DNA from: Streptomyces longwoodensis
GTDB lineage: Bacteria; Actinomycetota; Actinomycetes; Streptomycetales; Streptomycetaceae
Length of the DNA stretch: 64,000 bases
Assembly (NCBI RefSeq): GCF_001514125.1
Contig: NZ_KQ948555.1
Location: 186,001-250,000, forward strand
Reading direction: 5' to 3'
The notes beneath the pieces were generated by a model. The model did not search any database. It worked only from the letters and a program-made list of their open reading frames with translations, and had not been told where the DNA came from. Made by a program: the position numbers and the translations under genes. Every line of letters begins with the position of its first letter. The stretch's first letter is position 1. This document shows, piece by piece, positions 41,504 to 49,518 of this stretch.

Positions 41504-42457
41504 TCAGTGCTCCTCGGTGTCCTCGTGGGACAGGGCTCGGACGGTGCGGGACGGGCTGGGTCGGCCCAGGTGGCCGGCCATCCACGTGCTGGTGGCGACG
41601 AGACGGCCGAGATCGACTCCGGTGTCGATGCCGAGACCCCGCAGCATCCACACGAGGTCCTCCGTGGCGAGGTTGCCGGTGGCGGACTTGGCGTACGGGC
41701 AGCCGCCGAGGCCGCCGGCGGAGGCGTCGACGGTGCTCACGCCGTGCAGCAGCGCGGCGTGGGTGTTGGCGAGGGCCTGGCCGTAGGTGTCGTGGAAGTG
41801 CACCCCGATGACGTCCGTCGGCACGCCCGCGGCGTTCAGGCCGGTCAGCAGCGCGCGGACGTGGCCGGGCGTGGCGACGCCGATGGTGTCGCCGAGGCTC
41901 AGCTCGTCGCAGCCCATGTCGCGCAGCGCGCGGCAGACCCGGACGACCTGGTCGAGCGGCACCGCGCCCTCCCAGGGGTCGCCGAAGCACATCGACACGT
42001 AGCCCCGCACGTGCGCGCCCGCGTCCCTGGCCTGCCGCACCACCGGCTCGAACACGCTCAGGGACTCGTCGAGGGTGCGGTTGAGGTTGGCCCGGGCGAA
42101 GGTCTCGGTGGCACTGGCGAAGACGGCGACCTCGCGGGCGCCGAGCGCGAGCGCCCGGTCCAGTCCGCGCAGGTTGGGCACCAGCACCGGCAGCCGCACC
42201 CCGCCGAGTCCGCTCACCATCGGGAACAGCTGCTCGGCGTCGGCGAGTTGGGGCACCCACTTGGGGTGCACGAAGCTGGTCGCCTCGATGGTGGTCAGGC
42301 CCGCGTCGGCCAGCCGGCGGATGAACTCCGCCTTGACCTCCGTCGGCACGGCCGTCTTCTCGTTCTGCAGGCCGTCGCGCGCGCCGACCTCGTGGATCCG
42401 CACCCGTGCGGGCAGGCCCTCGGCCGGCACGGTCATCGGCAGCTGGTCGTGGCTCAC
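41504..42457 (-). CDS. Hydroxymethylglutaryl-CoA lyase
   Basis: 317 residues, a DRE-TIM metallolyase. VRIHEVGARDGLQNE has the metal and catalytic residues; EATSFVHPKWVPQLADAEQL, SLGDTIGVATPGHV and GVHFHDTYGQALANTHAAL follow. GLGGCPYAKSATGNLATEDLVWML contains the active-site loop cysteine. It splits HMG-CoA to acetoacetate and acetyl-CoA, the last step of leucine degradation. GTG 42457 overlaps the stop of the carboxylase alpha gene (GTGA). Confidence 0.96.
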   Translation of the reverse strand: MSHDQLPMTVPAEGLPARVRIHEVGARDGLQNEKTAVPTEVKAEFIRRLADAGLTTIEATSFVHPKWVPQLADAEQLFPMVSGLGGVRLPVLVPNLRGLDRALALGAREVAVFASATETFARANLNRTLDESLSVFEPVVRQARDAGAHVRGYVSMCFGDPWEGAVPLDQVVRVCRALRDMGCDELSLGDTIGVATPGHVRALLTGLNAAGVPTDVIGVHFHDTYGQALANTHAALLHGVSTVDASAGGLGGCPYAKSATGNLATEDLVWMLRGLGIDTGVDLGRLVATSTWMAGHLGRPSPSRTVRALSHEDTEEH

Positions 42458-44391
42458 CCGTCCGCCTCCTCCGTCGGTGCGATCACGGCCAGCACCTGGT
42501 CCATGGCGACCGTGGCGCCGGGCGTGACGTCGAGCTCGGTGACCGTGCCGGCGTGCGGCGCGGAGACGACGTGCTCCATCTTCATCGCCTCCACCACCAG
42601 CAGGCTCTGGCCCGCGGCGACTTCGTCGCCGACCGCTACCTTCACGACCGTGACCGTCCCCGGCATGGGCGCGGTCAGCGAGTCCGCGCCCGCGTGCGCC
42701 GCCCGCCCCAGCGAGGCGGCGACCGGGTCGTGGTCGCGCACCTGCCAGGCGTCGCCGTCGCGGCCCAGCCAGTCGGCGGCGCGGTGGAAGGAGTGGCGCA
42801 CCCCGTCCAGCGTCACGTCGACCCGGTCCGGTGCCACCCGGGCATCACCGGCGCACGCGTGCGTGACCGGGTCGAGGCCCGGGACCCGCAGCGGGAACGC
42901 GACCGGCTTCGGCCGCCCGCCCAGGCGCCAGCCGCTCGGCACGGAGAACGGGTCCACCCAGCCCTCGGTCCGCGGCCGCAGCGCGTCGAGCCGGACGGCC
43001 GCGGCCGCCTCGTACACCTCGTCCGGGACGTCGGTGGTCACCAGGTCGTCCACCACCCGCTCCACCAGGCCGGTGTCCAGCTCGCCCGCCACGACCGCCG
43101 GGTGGGCCAGCAGCCGGCGCAGGAACCCGGCGTTGGTCGGCACGCCCAGCGTGACCGTCTCCGCGAGGGCCGCCCGCAGCCGGCGCAGCGCGGTCTCCCG
43201 GTCCGGGCCGTAGGCGATGACCTTGGACAGCATCGGGTCGTAGAGACTGCCGACCTCGGTGCCCTCGCTGAGCCCGGAGTCGGTGCGCACGCCCTCGCCC
43301 TCCGGCTCGCGCAGCAGCAGCACGGTGCCGCCCGAGGGGAGGAAGCCGCGCGCCGGGTCCTCGGCGCAGATGCGGGCCTCCACGGCGTGCCCGGTCAGCG
43401 TCACGTCCTGCTGCCCGAAGCCCAGCCGCTCCCCGGCCGCCACCCGCAGCTGCCACTCGACCAGGTCGAGCCCGGTGACGAACTCGGTGACGGGGTGCTC
43501 CACCTGGAGGCGGGTGTTCATCTCCATGAAGTAGTACGACGACGGGTCGCCGCCCGGCACGATGAACTCCACCGTGCCCGCGCCCCGGTAGCCGCAGGAG
43601 CGCGCCGCCTGGACGGCCGCCTCGCCCATCGACGCGCGCGTGGCCTCGTCGAGGAGCACGCTCGGTGCCTCCTCGATGATCTTCTGGTGGCGCCGCTGGA
43701 GCGAGCACTCGCGCTCGCCGAGGTGGACGACGTTGCCGTGGCCGTCGGCCAGGACCTGGATCTCGATGTGCCGGGGCCGGTCCACCCACCGCTCCACCAG
43801 GAGCGTGTCGTCGCCGAAGGAGGCGCGGGCCTCGCGGCGGGCGGCGGCGATCTCGTCGGCCAGCGCGGCGGCGTCGCGCACCAGCCGCATGCCCTTGCCG
43901 CCGCCGCCCGCGGACGGCTTGAGCAGCACGGGCGTGCCGATCTCCCGGGCCGCCTCGGCGAGCTGGGCGTCCGTCAGGCCGCTGCCGCTGGAGCCCGGCA
44001 CGACCGGCACGCCGGCCGCGCGCACGGTCTCCTTGGCGCGGATCTTGTCGCCCATCAGCGCGATCGCGTCCGCGGGCGGCCCGATGAAGACCAGCCCCGC
44101 CTCCTCGCAGGCGCGGGCGAAGCGGGCGTTCTCGGCGAGGAAGCCGTAGCCCGGGTGGACGGCCTGGGCGCCGGTGCGGGCGGCGGCCTCCAGCAGCCGC
44201 TCCACGGACAGGTAGCTCTCGGCGGCCGGCGGCGGGCCGATCCGGACGGCGGTGTCGGCCTCCCGGACGTGCCGCGCGTCGGCGTCCGCGTCGGAGAACA
44301 CGGCGACCGAGCGCACGCCCATCGTCCGCAGCGTACGGATCACGCGCACGGCGATCTCGCCCCGGTTGGCGACGAGCACGGTGTCGAACAT
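42454..44391 (-). CDS. Acyl-CoA carboxylase alpha subunit (biotin carboxylase plus BCCP), probable methylcrotonyl-CoA type
   Basis: 645 residues from ATG 44391. The biotin carboxylase domain starts MFDTVLVANRGEIAVRVIRTLR. The ATP-grasp part has LLKPSAGGGGKGMRLV and YYFMEMNTRLQVEHPVTEFVTGLD. The C-terminal BCCP domain carries the biotinyl lysine in VVEAMKMEHVVSAPH. It carboxylates biotin for the beta subunit encoded just upstream (16 bases apart). The size and the neighbours point to methylcrotonyl-CoA carboxylase rather than the essential acetyl/propionyl-CoA enzyme. Confidence 0.95.
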   Translation of the reverse strand: MFDTVLVANRGEIAVRVIRTLRTMGVRSVAVFSDADADARHVREADTAVRIGPPPAAESYLSVERLLEAAARTGAQAVHPGYGFLAENARFARACEEAGLVFIGPPADAIALMGDKIRAKETVRAAGVPVVPGSSGSGLTDAQLAEAAREIGTPVLLKPSAGGGGKGMRLVRDAAALADEIAAARREARASFGDDTLLVERWVDRPRHIEIQVLADGHGNVVHLGERECSLQRRHQKIIEEAPSVLLDEATRASMGEAAVQAARSCGYRGAGTVEFIVPGGDPSSYYFMEMNTRLQVEHPVTEFVTGLDLVEWQLRVAAGERLGFGQQDVTLTGHAVEARICAEDPARGFLPSGGTVLLLREPEGEGVRTDSGLSEGTEVGSLYDPMLSKVIAYGPDRETALRRLRAALAETVTLGVPTNAGFLRRLLAHPAVVAGELDTGLVERVVDDLVTTDVPDEVYEAAAAVRLDALRPRTEGWVDPFSVPSGWRLGGRPKPVAFPLRVPGLDPVTHACAGDARVAPDRVDVTLDGVRHSFHRAADWLGRDGDAWQVRDHDPVAASLGRAAHAGADSLTAPMPGTVTVVKVAVGDEVAAGQSLLVVEAMKMEHVVSAPHAGTVTELDVTPGATVAMDQVLAVIAPTEEADG

Positions 44392-44407
44392 GGTCGGGCA
44401 GCCCCTC

Positions 44408-46024
44408 TTACATCCGGAAGACGCCGAACTGGGGGTCACCCAGGGGCGCGTTGGCACAGGCGGTCAGCGCGAGACCCAGCACCTGCCGGGTCTCCAGCGG
44501 GTCGATGACCCCGTCGTCCCACAGGCGGGCGGTGGCGTAGTAGGCGTTGCCCTGGCGCTCGTACTGCGCGCGCACGGGCGCCTTGAACGACTCCTCCTCC
44601 TCGGCGGACCACTCCTCGCCCCGGCCCTCCAGCTGGTCGCGCTTGACGGTGGCGAGGACGGAGGCGGCCTGCTCGCCGCCCATCACGGAGATCTTGGCGT
44701 TGGGCCACATCCACAGGAAGCGGGGCGAGTAGGCCCGGCCGCACATGGAGTAGTTGCCCGCGCCGTAGGACCCGCCGACCACGACGGTCAGCTTCGGCAC
44801 GCGCGCGCAGGCGACGGCGGTGACCATCTTGGCGCCGTGCTTGGCGATGCCGCCGGCCTCGTAGTCCTTGCCGACCATGAACCCCGAGATGTTCTGGAGG
44901 AACACCAGCGGGATGCCGCGCTGGTCGCACAGCTCGATGAAGTGGGCGCCCTTCTGGGCGGACTCGGAGAAGAGGATGCCGTTGTTGGCGACGATGCCGA
45001 CCGGGTGGCCGTGGACGTGGGCGAACCCGGTGACGAGGGTCTGGCCGAACTCCGACTTGAACTCCGCGAACCGGGAGCCGTCGGTGATCCGGGCGATGAT
45101 CTCGCGCACGTCGTAGGGGGTGCGGGAGTCGACCGGGACGGCGCCGTACAGCCCGAGGGGGTCCACCTTCGGCTCGACGGGGGTGCGCACCTCCCAGGGC
45201 GGGGCGGGGCGGGCCGGGAGGGTCTCCACGATGGTCCGCACGATCCGCAGCGCGTGCGCGTCGTCCTCCGCGAGGTGGTCGGTGACGCCGGAGACCCGGG
45301 AGTGGACCTCGCCGCCGCCCAGCTCCTCGGCGGTGACGACCTCACCGGTGGCGGCCTTCACCAGGGGCGGTCCGCCCAGGAAGATCGTGCCCTGGCCGCG
45401 CACGATCACGGCCTCGTCGCTCATCGCCGGGACGTACGCCCCGCCGGCCGTGCAGGAGCCCAGCACGGCCGCGATCTGCGGGATGCCGGCGCCCGACATG
45501 CGTGCCTGGTTGTAGAAGATCCGCCCGAAGTGCTCGCGGTCGGGGAACACCTCGTCCTGCATCGGCAGGAAGGCGCCGCCGGAGTCCACCAGGTAGACGC
45601 AGGGCAGCCGGTTCTCCAGGGCCACCTCCTGCGCGCGCAGGTGCTTCTTCACGGTCATCGGGTAGTACGTGCCCCCCTTGACCGTGGCGTCGTTGGCCAC
45701 GACCACGCACTCGCGCCCGGAGACCCGGCCGATCCCCGCGATCACCCCGGCCGCCGGGGCCTGTCCCTCGTACAGCCCGTCGGCCGCCAGCGGGGCCAGC
45801 TCCAGGAACGGCGAGCCGGGGTCGAGCAGGGTGTCCACCCGGTCCCGGGGCAGCAGCTTGCCGCGCGCGGTGTGCCGGGCGCGGGCCTTCTCCCCGCCGC
45901 CCAGCGCCGCCGCGGCCAGCTTGGCGCGCAGCTCCTCGACGAGCGCCAGGTGTGCCCGCTCGTTGGCCCGCCAGGCCTCCGACGCGGGGTCTGCCGCGCT
46001 CGTCAGCTCCGGTGCCTCGTGCAT
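44408..46024 (-). CDS. Acyl-CoA carboxylase beta subunit (carboxyltransferase), probable methylcrotonyl-CoA type
   Basis: 538 residues. Carboxyltransferase motifs: ARGKLLPRDRVDTLLDPGSPFLELAPLA, VYLVDSGGAFLPMQDEVFPDREHFGRIFYNQARMSG (longer form typical of MCC beta), IFLGGPPLVKAATGEVVTAEELGGGEVH and FLQNISGFMVGKDYEAGGIAKHGAKMVTAV. It transfers CO2 to methylcrotonyl-CoA. It is the first gene of the catabolic operon. The start is separated by 85 bases from the divergent TetR gene, and this gap holds two operators. Confidence 0.95.
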   Translation of the reverse strand: MHEAPELTSAADPASEAWRANERAHLALVEELRAKLAAAALGGGEKARARHTARGKLLPRDRVDTLLDPGSPFLELAPLAADGLYEGQAPAAGVIAGIGRVSGRECVVVANDATVKGGTYYPMTVKKHLRAQEVALENRLPCVYLVDSGGAFLPMQDEVFPDREHFGRIFYNQARMSGAGIPQIAAVLGSCTAGGAYVPAMSDEAVIVRGQGTIFLGGPPLVKAATGEVVTAEELGGGEVHSRVSGVTDHLAEDDAHALRIVRTIVETLPARPAPPWEVRTPVEPKVDPLGLYGAVPVDSRTPYDVREIIARITDGSRFAEFKSEFGQTLVTGFAHVHGHPVGIVANNGILFSESAQKGAHFIELCDQRGIPLVFLQNISGFMVGKDYEAGGIAKHGAKMVTAVACARVPKLTVVVGGSYGAGNYSMCGRAYSPRFLWMWPNAKISVMGGEQAASVLATVKRDQLEGRGEEWSAEEEESFKAPVRAQYERQGNAYYATARLWDDGVIDPLETRQVLGLALTACANAPLGDPQFGVFRM

Positions 46025-46043
46025 CCTGCGAACCCCTCACCTT

Positions 46044-46059
46044 GTTAATGAGCGTTAAC
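46044..46059. promoter_or_regulatory. Operator 1 for the leucine-catabolism TetR regulator (candidate)
   Basis: GTTAATGAGCGTTAAC, a dyad (GTTAA-TGAGCG-TTAAC) matching operator 2 in 14 of 16 positions. It lies 20 bases before the start of the carboxyltransferase gene. Confidence 0.8.
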
Positions 46060-46072
46060 GCATTTCCCTCAG

Positions 46073-46088
46073 GTTAACGAGCGCTAAC
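46073..46088. promoter_or_regulatory. Operator 2 for the leucine-catabolism TetR regulator (candidate)
   Basis: GTTAACGAGCGCTAAC, 29 bases after operator 1 (near three helical turns). The flanking bases extend the dyad to GGTTA-TAACC. It lies 21 bases before the TetR start. A TAGAAT hexamer (46098-46103), close to a -10 box, follows, so binding should repress the TetR gene as well. Confidence 0.8.
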
Positions 46089-46109
46089 CTCCCTGTCTAG
46101 AATCGATCC

Positions 46110-46709
46110 ATGACCACCAGGACCGACGCCCCCACGCGGCGCGAGCAGATCCTCAAGGAGGCCGCCCGGCTCTTCGCGGAGCGCGGCTTCCACGGTGTCG
46201 GCGTCGACGAGATAGGCGCGGCCGTGGGCATCAGCGGGCCCGGTCTGTACCGCCACTTCGCGGGCAAGGACGCGATGCTCGCCGAGCTGCTGGTCGGGAT
46301 CAGCGGCCAGCTGCTGACGGGGGCCAGGCGGCGCCTGGCGGAGGCCGACGGCGTGGCCGGCGCCGAGGAGGTCCTCGACTCGCTGATCGAGGGCCACATC
46401 GACTTCGCCATCGACGACCGTCCCCTGATCACCTTGCACGACCGGGAGCTGGACCGCCTCCGGGACAGCGACCGCAAGCTGGTGCGCCAGCTCCAGCGCC
46501 AGTACGTCGAGCTGTGGGTCTCCGTGGTCCGCGAGGTCTACCCGGCCCTGACCGAGCCCTCGGCCCGCTCGGCCGTGCACTCCGTCTTCGGCCTGCTCAA
46601 CTCCACCCCCCACCTGAGTCGCACCGGCACCCTTCCCGGCCGCACGGCCACGGCGACCCAGCTCCACCGCATGGCCCGCGGCGCGTTCGCGGCAGCGGGC
46701 ACGGAGTAG
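46110..46709 (+). CDS. TetR-family regulator of the adjacent leucine/isovalerate operon
   Basis: 199 residues. The N-terminal helix-turn-helix is RREQILKEAARLFAERGFHGVGVDEIGAAVGISGPGLYRHFAGKDAMLAELL. The ligand domain (about 60-199) includes DRPLITLHDRELDRL and a C-terminal helix HRMARGAFAA. It is divergent from the carboxylase operon and probably represses it and itself through the two GTTAAnGAGCGnTAAC sites. The ligand may be a CoA ester of the pathway. The start is ATG 46110, with no clear ribosome site, so the mRNA may be leaderless or nearly so. Confidence 0.9.
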   Translation: MTTRTDAPTRREQILKEAARLFAERGFHGVGVDEIGAAVGISGPGLYRHFAGKDAMLAELLVGISGQLLTGARRRLAEADGVAGAEEVLDSLIEGHIDFAIDDRPLITLHDRELDRLRDSDRKLVRQLQRQYVELWVSVVREVYPALTEPSARSAVHSVFGLLNSTPHLSRTGTLPGRTATATQLHRMARGAFAAAGTE

Positions 46710-46735
46710 CCGCTCGCGGCCGGCCGGGGCTGGAG

Positions 46736-46948
46736 GTGGTGCGCAACGGCACCCTCACGCTCCGGCAGACCGGCGGCTACCTCATCGGCGTCACCCAGGA
46801 CCTCGCGGCCGGACCCGTCCGGCCGTTCGTCGTCGCCCCGCACGGCCGGGCCGGCGCCTACGTCCGGGTGACCGGGCCGGAGCGTGACGAGCGTTACGGC
46901 CGGACCCCCCTGGACGGTTCGGCTACCCGTCGGTACGCTCGAATCTGA
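46736..46948 (+). CDS. Possible small gene or coding remnant after the TetR gene
   Basis: 70 codons from GTG 46736 to TGA 46948. The first 50 codons have strong G/C third-position bias (for example GNGTLTLRQTGGYLIGVTQDLAA-like sequence: NGTLTLRQTGGYLIGVTQD, then FVVAPHGRAGAYVRVTGP), while the last 15 lose it. No proper ribosome site is seen. The beta-rich sequence looks like the end of a secreted enzyme domain, so a degraded fragment is more likely than a working gene. I do not recognise it. Confidence 0.3.
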   Translation: MVRNGTLTLRQTGGYLIGVTQDLAAGPVRPFVVAPHGRAGAYVRVTGPERDERYGRTPLDGSATRRYARI

Positions 46949-46964
46949 GCAAGCGCTTAGACAG
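46945..46964. promoter_or_regulatory. Dyad upstream of the second acyl-CoA dehydrogenase, candidate fatty-acid-regulator site
   Basis: CTGAGCAAGCGCTTAGACAG: the central AAGCGCTT is a perfect palindrome and the outer CTG and CAG also pair. It lies 31 bases before the start codon, where a repressor would block the promoter. The regulator is unknown. Confidence 0.5.
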
Positions 46965-46994
46965 GGCCGGCTGAAGGTACGTGGAGGTGGCGGC

Positions 46995-48152
46995 GTGCGC
47001 CGTACGGTGTTCAACGAGGATCACGAGGCGTTCCGGGAGACCCTTCGCGCCTTCATCGAGGCCGAGGTCGTACCGGTGTACGACGACTGGTTCGCCGCGG
47101 GCCAGGCGCCGCGCGACTTCTACTACAAGCTCGGCGACCTGGGCGTCTTCGGCATCAGCGTGCCCGAGGAGTTCGGCGGCGCGGGCCTGGACACCCACAA
47201 GTTCGAGGCCGTCCTGTACGAGGAGACGTCCCGCGCGGGCGTCCAGTTCGGCGGCTCCGGCGTGCACGTGCTGCTCGCCCTGCCGTACATCAAGATGCTG
47301 GCGACGGACGAGCAGAAGAAGCGGTACCTGCCGAAGTTCGTCACCGGCGAGGAGATGTGGGCCATCGCCATGACCGAGCCGGGCACCGGCTCCGACCTGG
47401 CCGGCATGAAGACCACCGCGAAGCTCTCCGAGGACGGCACGCACTACGTCCTCAACGGCTCCAAGACCTTCATCACCGGCGGTGTGCACGCCGACAAGGT
47501 CATCGTCTGCGCCCGCACCGCCGCGCCGACCGCCGAGGACCGCCGCCACGGCATCTCCCTGTTCGCCGTGGACACCAAGTCCGAGGGCTACTCCATCGGC
47601 CGCAAGCTGGACAAGCTGGGCCTGCGCACCTCCGACACCGCCGAGCTGGCGTTCGTCGACGTCAAGGTGCCCGTGGAGGACCTGCTCGGCGAGGAGAACA
47701 AGGGCTTCTACTACCTCGGCCACAACCTCGCCTCCGAGCGCTGGGGCATCGCCTTCGGCGCCTACGCGCAGGCCAAGGCCGCGGTCCGGTTCGCCAAGCA
47801 GTACGTCCAGGACCGCACCGTCTTCGGCAAGCCCGTCGCGCACTTCCAGAACACCAAGTTCGAGCTGGCCGCCTGCCAGGCCGAGGTCGACGCCGCCGAG
47901 GCCGTCGCCGACCGCGCGCTGGAGGCCCTGGACGCCGGGGAACTCACCCCCGCCGAGGCCGCCTCCGCCAAGCTGTTCTGCACCGAGGTCGCCCACCGCG
48001 TGATCGACCGCTGCCTCCAGCTGCACGGCGGCTACGGCTACATGAACGAGTACCCGATCGCCCGCCTGTACGCGGACAACCGCGTCAACCGCATCTACGG
48101 CGGCACCAGCGAGATCATGAAGACGATCATCGCCAAGGACATGGGCCTGTAG
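46995..48152 (+). CDS. Acyl-CoA dehydrogenase
   Basis: 385 residues from GTG 46995, chosen because GGAGGTG sits 7 bases upstream; the frame is open further 5'. WAIAMTEPGTGSDLAGMKTTAKL and ITGGVHADKVIVCARTA form the first signature. DRTVFGKPVAHFQNTKFELAACQAEVDAA and GGYGYMNEYPIARLYADNRVNRIYGGTSEIMKTIIAKDMGL hold the FAD and catalytic regions. It resembles long-chain or branched acyl-CoA dehydrogenases. It is followed after 36 bases by an acyl-CoA thioesterase, suggesting a fatty acyl-CoA turnover pair. Confidence 0.93.
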   Translation: MRRTVFNEDHEAFRETLRAFIEAEVVPVYDDWFAAGQAPRDFYYKLGDLGVFGISVPEEFGGAGLDTHKFEAVLYEETSRAGVQFGGSGVHVLLALPYIKMLATDEQKKRYLPKFVTGEEMWAIAMTEPGTGSDLAGMKTTAKLSEDGTHYVLNGSKTFITGGVHADKVIVCARTAAPTAEDRRHGISLFAVDTKSEGYSIGRKLDKLGLRTSDTAELAFVDVKVPVEDLLGEENKGFYYLGHNLASERWGIAFGAYAQAKAAVRFAKQYVQDRTVFGKPVAHFQNTKFELAACQAEVDAAEAVADRALEALDAGELTPAEAASAKLFCTEVAHRVIDRCLQLHGGYGYMNEYPIARLYADNRVNRIYGGTSEIMKTIIAKDMGL

Positions 48153-48188
48153 GACGCCCGTCATCACTGGCGGGTACAACTACTCCTC

Positions 48189-49070
48189 ATGAGCCAGGCA
48201 CTCCAGGACCTCCTCGATCTGCTCGACCTCGAGCAGATCGAGGAGAACATCTTCCGCGGCCAGTCCCGCTCCGCCGTCGTGCCCCGCGTCTTCGGCGGGC
48301 AGGTCGCGGCGCAGGCGCTGGTCGCCGCCGGGCGGACGGTCCCCGGGGACCGGCACGCCCACTCCCTGCACGCGTACTTCCTGCGCCTCGGGGACCCCGG
48401 CGCGCCGATCGTCTACACCGTCGAGCGCATCCGTGACGGCCGCTCCTTCACCACGCGGCGCGTGGTCGCCGTCCAGCACGGGCGGCCGATCTTCTTCCTG
48501 TCGGCGTCGTTCCAGACGTTCGAGGACGGGCTCGACCACCAGGTGCCCATGCCGCCCGCCCCCGACCCGGCCACGCTGCCCACCTCGCAGGAGCGGCTGC
48601 GCGGCTACGGCCACCTCGACCCGGACGTGGTCGAGCGGTTCCTGGAGGCGCGCGAGGCGATCGACCTGCGCTACGTCGACGAGCCGCCGTACGGACGGTT
48701 CGGCGCACCGCGCGAGCCGCACTCGCAGGTCTGGTTCCGCACCAACGGCAAGCTCGACGGCGCCGTGGACGTGCCGCTGCTGCACGTGGTGCTCGCCACC
48801 TACGTCTCCGACATGACGCTGCTCGACTCGGTGCTGCTCGCCCACGGGCGCGGCGGCTGGGCGGTCGGTGACGTCGTGGGGGCCTCGCTGGACCACGCCA
48901 TGTGGTTCCACCGCCCGTTCCGCGCCGACGAATGGCTGCTGTACGACCAGGAGTCCCCGTCGGCCCACGGCGGCCGCGGCCTCGGCCAGGCCCGCATCTA
49001 CACCCAGGACGGCCGCCTGGCCCTCTCGGTCATCCAGGAGGGCGTGGTCCGCGTCCCCCGGACCGACTGA
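48189..49070 (+). CDS. tesB: Acyl-CoA thioesterase II (TesB)
   Basis: 293 residues, a double hot-dog fold. FRGQSRSAVVPRVFGGQVAAQALVAAG, HSLHAYFLRLGDP, RDGRSFTTRRVVAVQHGRPIFFLSASF and ASLDHAMWFHRPFRADEWLLYDQESPSAHGGRGLGQARIYTQDGRLALSVIQEG are all family blocks, including the catalytic Asp-Gln-Thr region. It releases free fatty acids from medium and long acyl-CoAs. It is co-directional with the acyl-CoA dehydrogenase gene. ATG 48189. Confidence 0.95.
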   Translation: MSQALQDLLDLLDLEQIEENIFRGQSRSAVVPRVFGGQVAAQALVAAGRTVPGDRHAHSLHAYFLRLGDPGAPIVYTVERIRDGRSFTTRRVVAVQHGRPIFFLSASFQTFEDGLDHQVPMPPAPDPATLPTSQERLRGYGHLDPDVVERFLEAREAIDLRYVDEPPYGRFGAPREPHSQVWFRTNGKLDGAVDVPLLHVVLATYVSDMTLLDSVLLAHGRGGWAVGDVVGASLDHAMWFHRPFRADEWLLYDQESPSAHGGRGLGQARIYTQDGRLALSVIQEGVVRVPRTD

Positions 49071-49100
49071 GACGGGCGGGGGCCGGGCGGGGGCGGGCGG

Positions 49101-49484
49101 TCAGGCGTCCGCCGCGGCCGGTTCGAGGTCGCCCGCGAAGACGATCATCTGGTCGATCAGGCCCCGCCGCAGGTGGACGACGTCCGTGCCGGCCAGGCGC
49201 GGCCCGTCCCCGGGCGTGGTGAAGGCCCACCGGTAGCGCGCCCACTCGCCGGGCATGTCGACGCCCGAGCAGCGGACCATGGTGCCGGGCCCGGCCGGGT
49301 GGCGGCGCAGCTCGCGCACGAACCGCTCGACCGCCGCCACGCCCTCGCTGCGCCCCAGGGGCCCGAAGAACACCACGTCGGAGGTGAGGGCCTGGGACAG
49401 CAGCTCGGTCACGTGCCGGTCGTCCGGGACGTTGAACGCGGACAGGAACATGTCGATGGCCGACTCGGCGGCTGCTTCCTCCAT
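49101..49484 (-). CDS. NTF2-like/SnoaL-like domain protein
   Basis: 127 residues from ATG 49484 (49496 also possible). The cone-shaped NTF2-like fold is suggested by the helix AIDMFLSAFNVPDDRHVTELLSQALTSDVVFFGPLG, then GVAAVERFVRELRRHP, then beta strands WARYRWAFTTPGDGPRLAGTDVVHLRRGLIDQMIVFAGDL. Such proteins bind small ligands or act as isomerases, hydrolases or cyclases. It lies 34 bases after the phosphatase-like gene on the same strand. The specific function is unknown. Confidence 0.78.
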   Translation of the reverse strand: MEEAAAESAIDMFLSAFNVPDDRHVTELLSQALTSDVVFFGPLGRSEGVAAVERFVRELRRHPAGPGTMVRCSGVDMPGEWARYRWAFTTPGDGPRLAGTDVVHLRRGLIDQMIVFAGDLEPAAADA

Positions 49485-49518
49485 GCCCCCAGTCATACCA
49501 GCCGCCGCCGCCCCGCCC

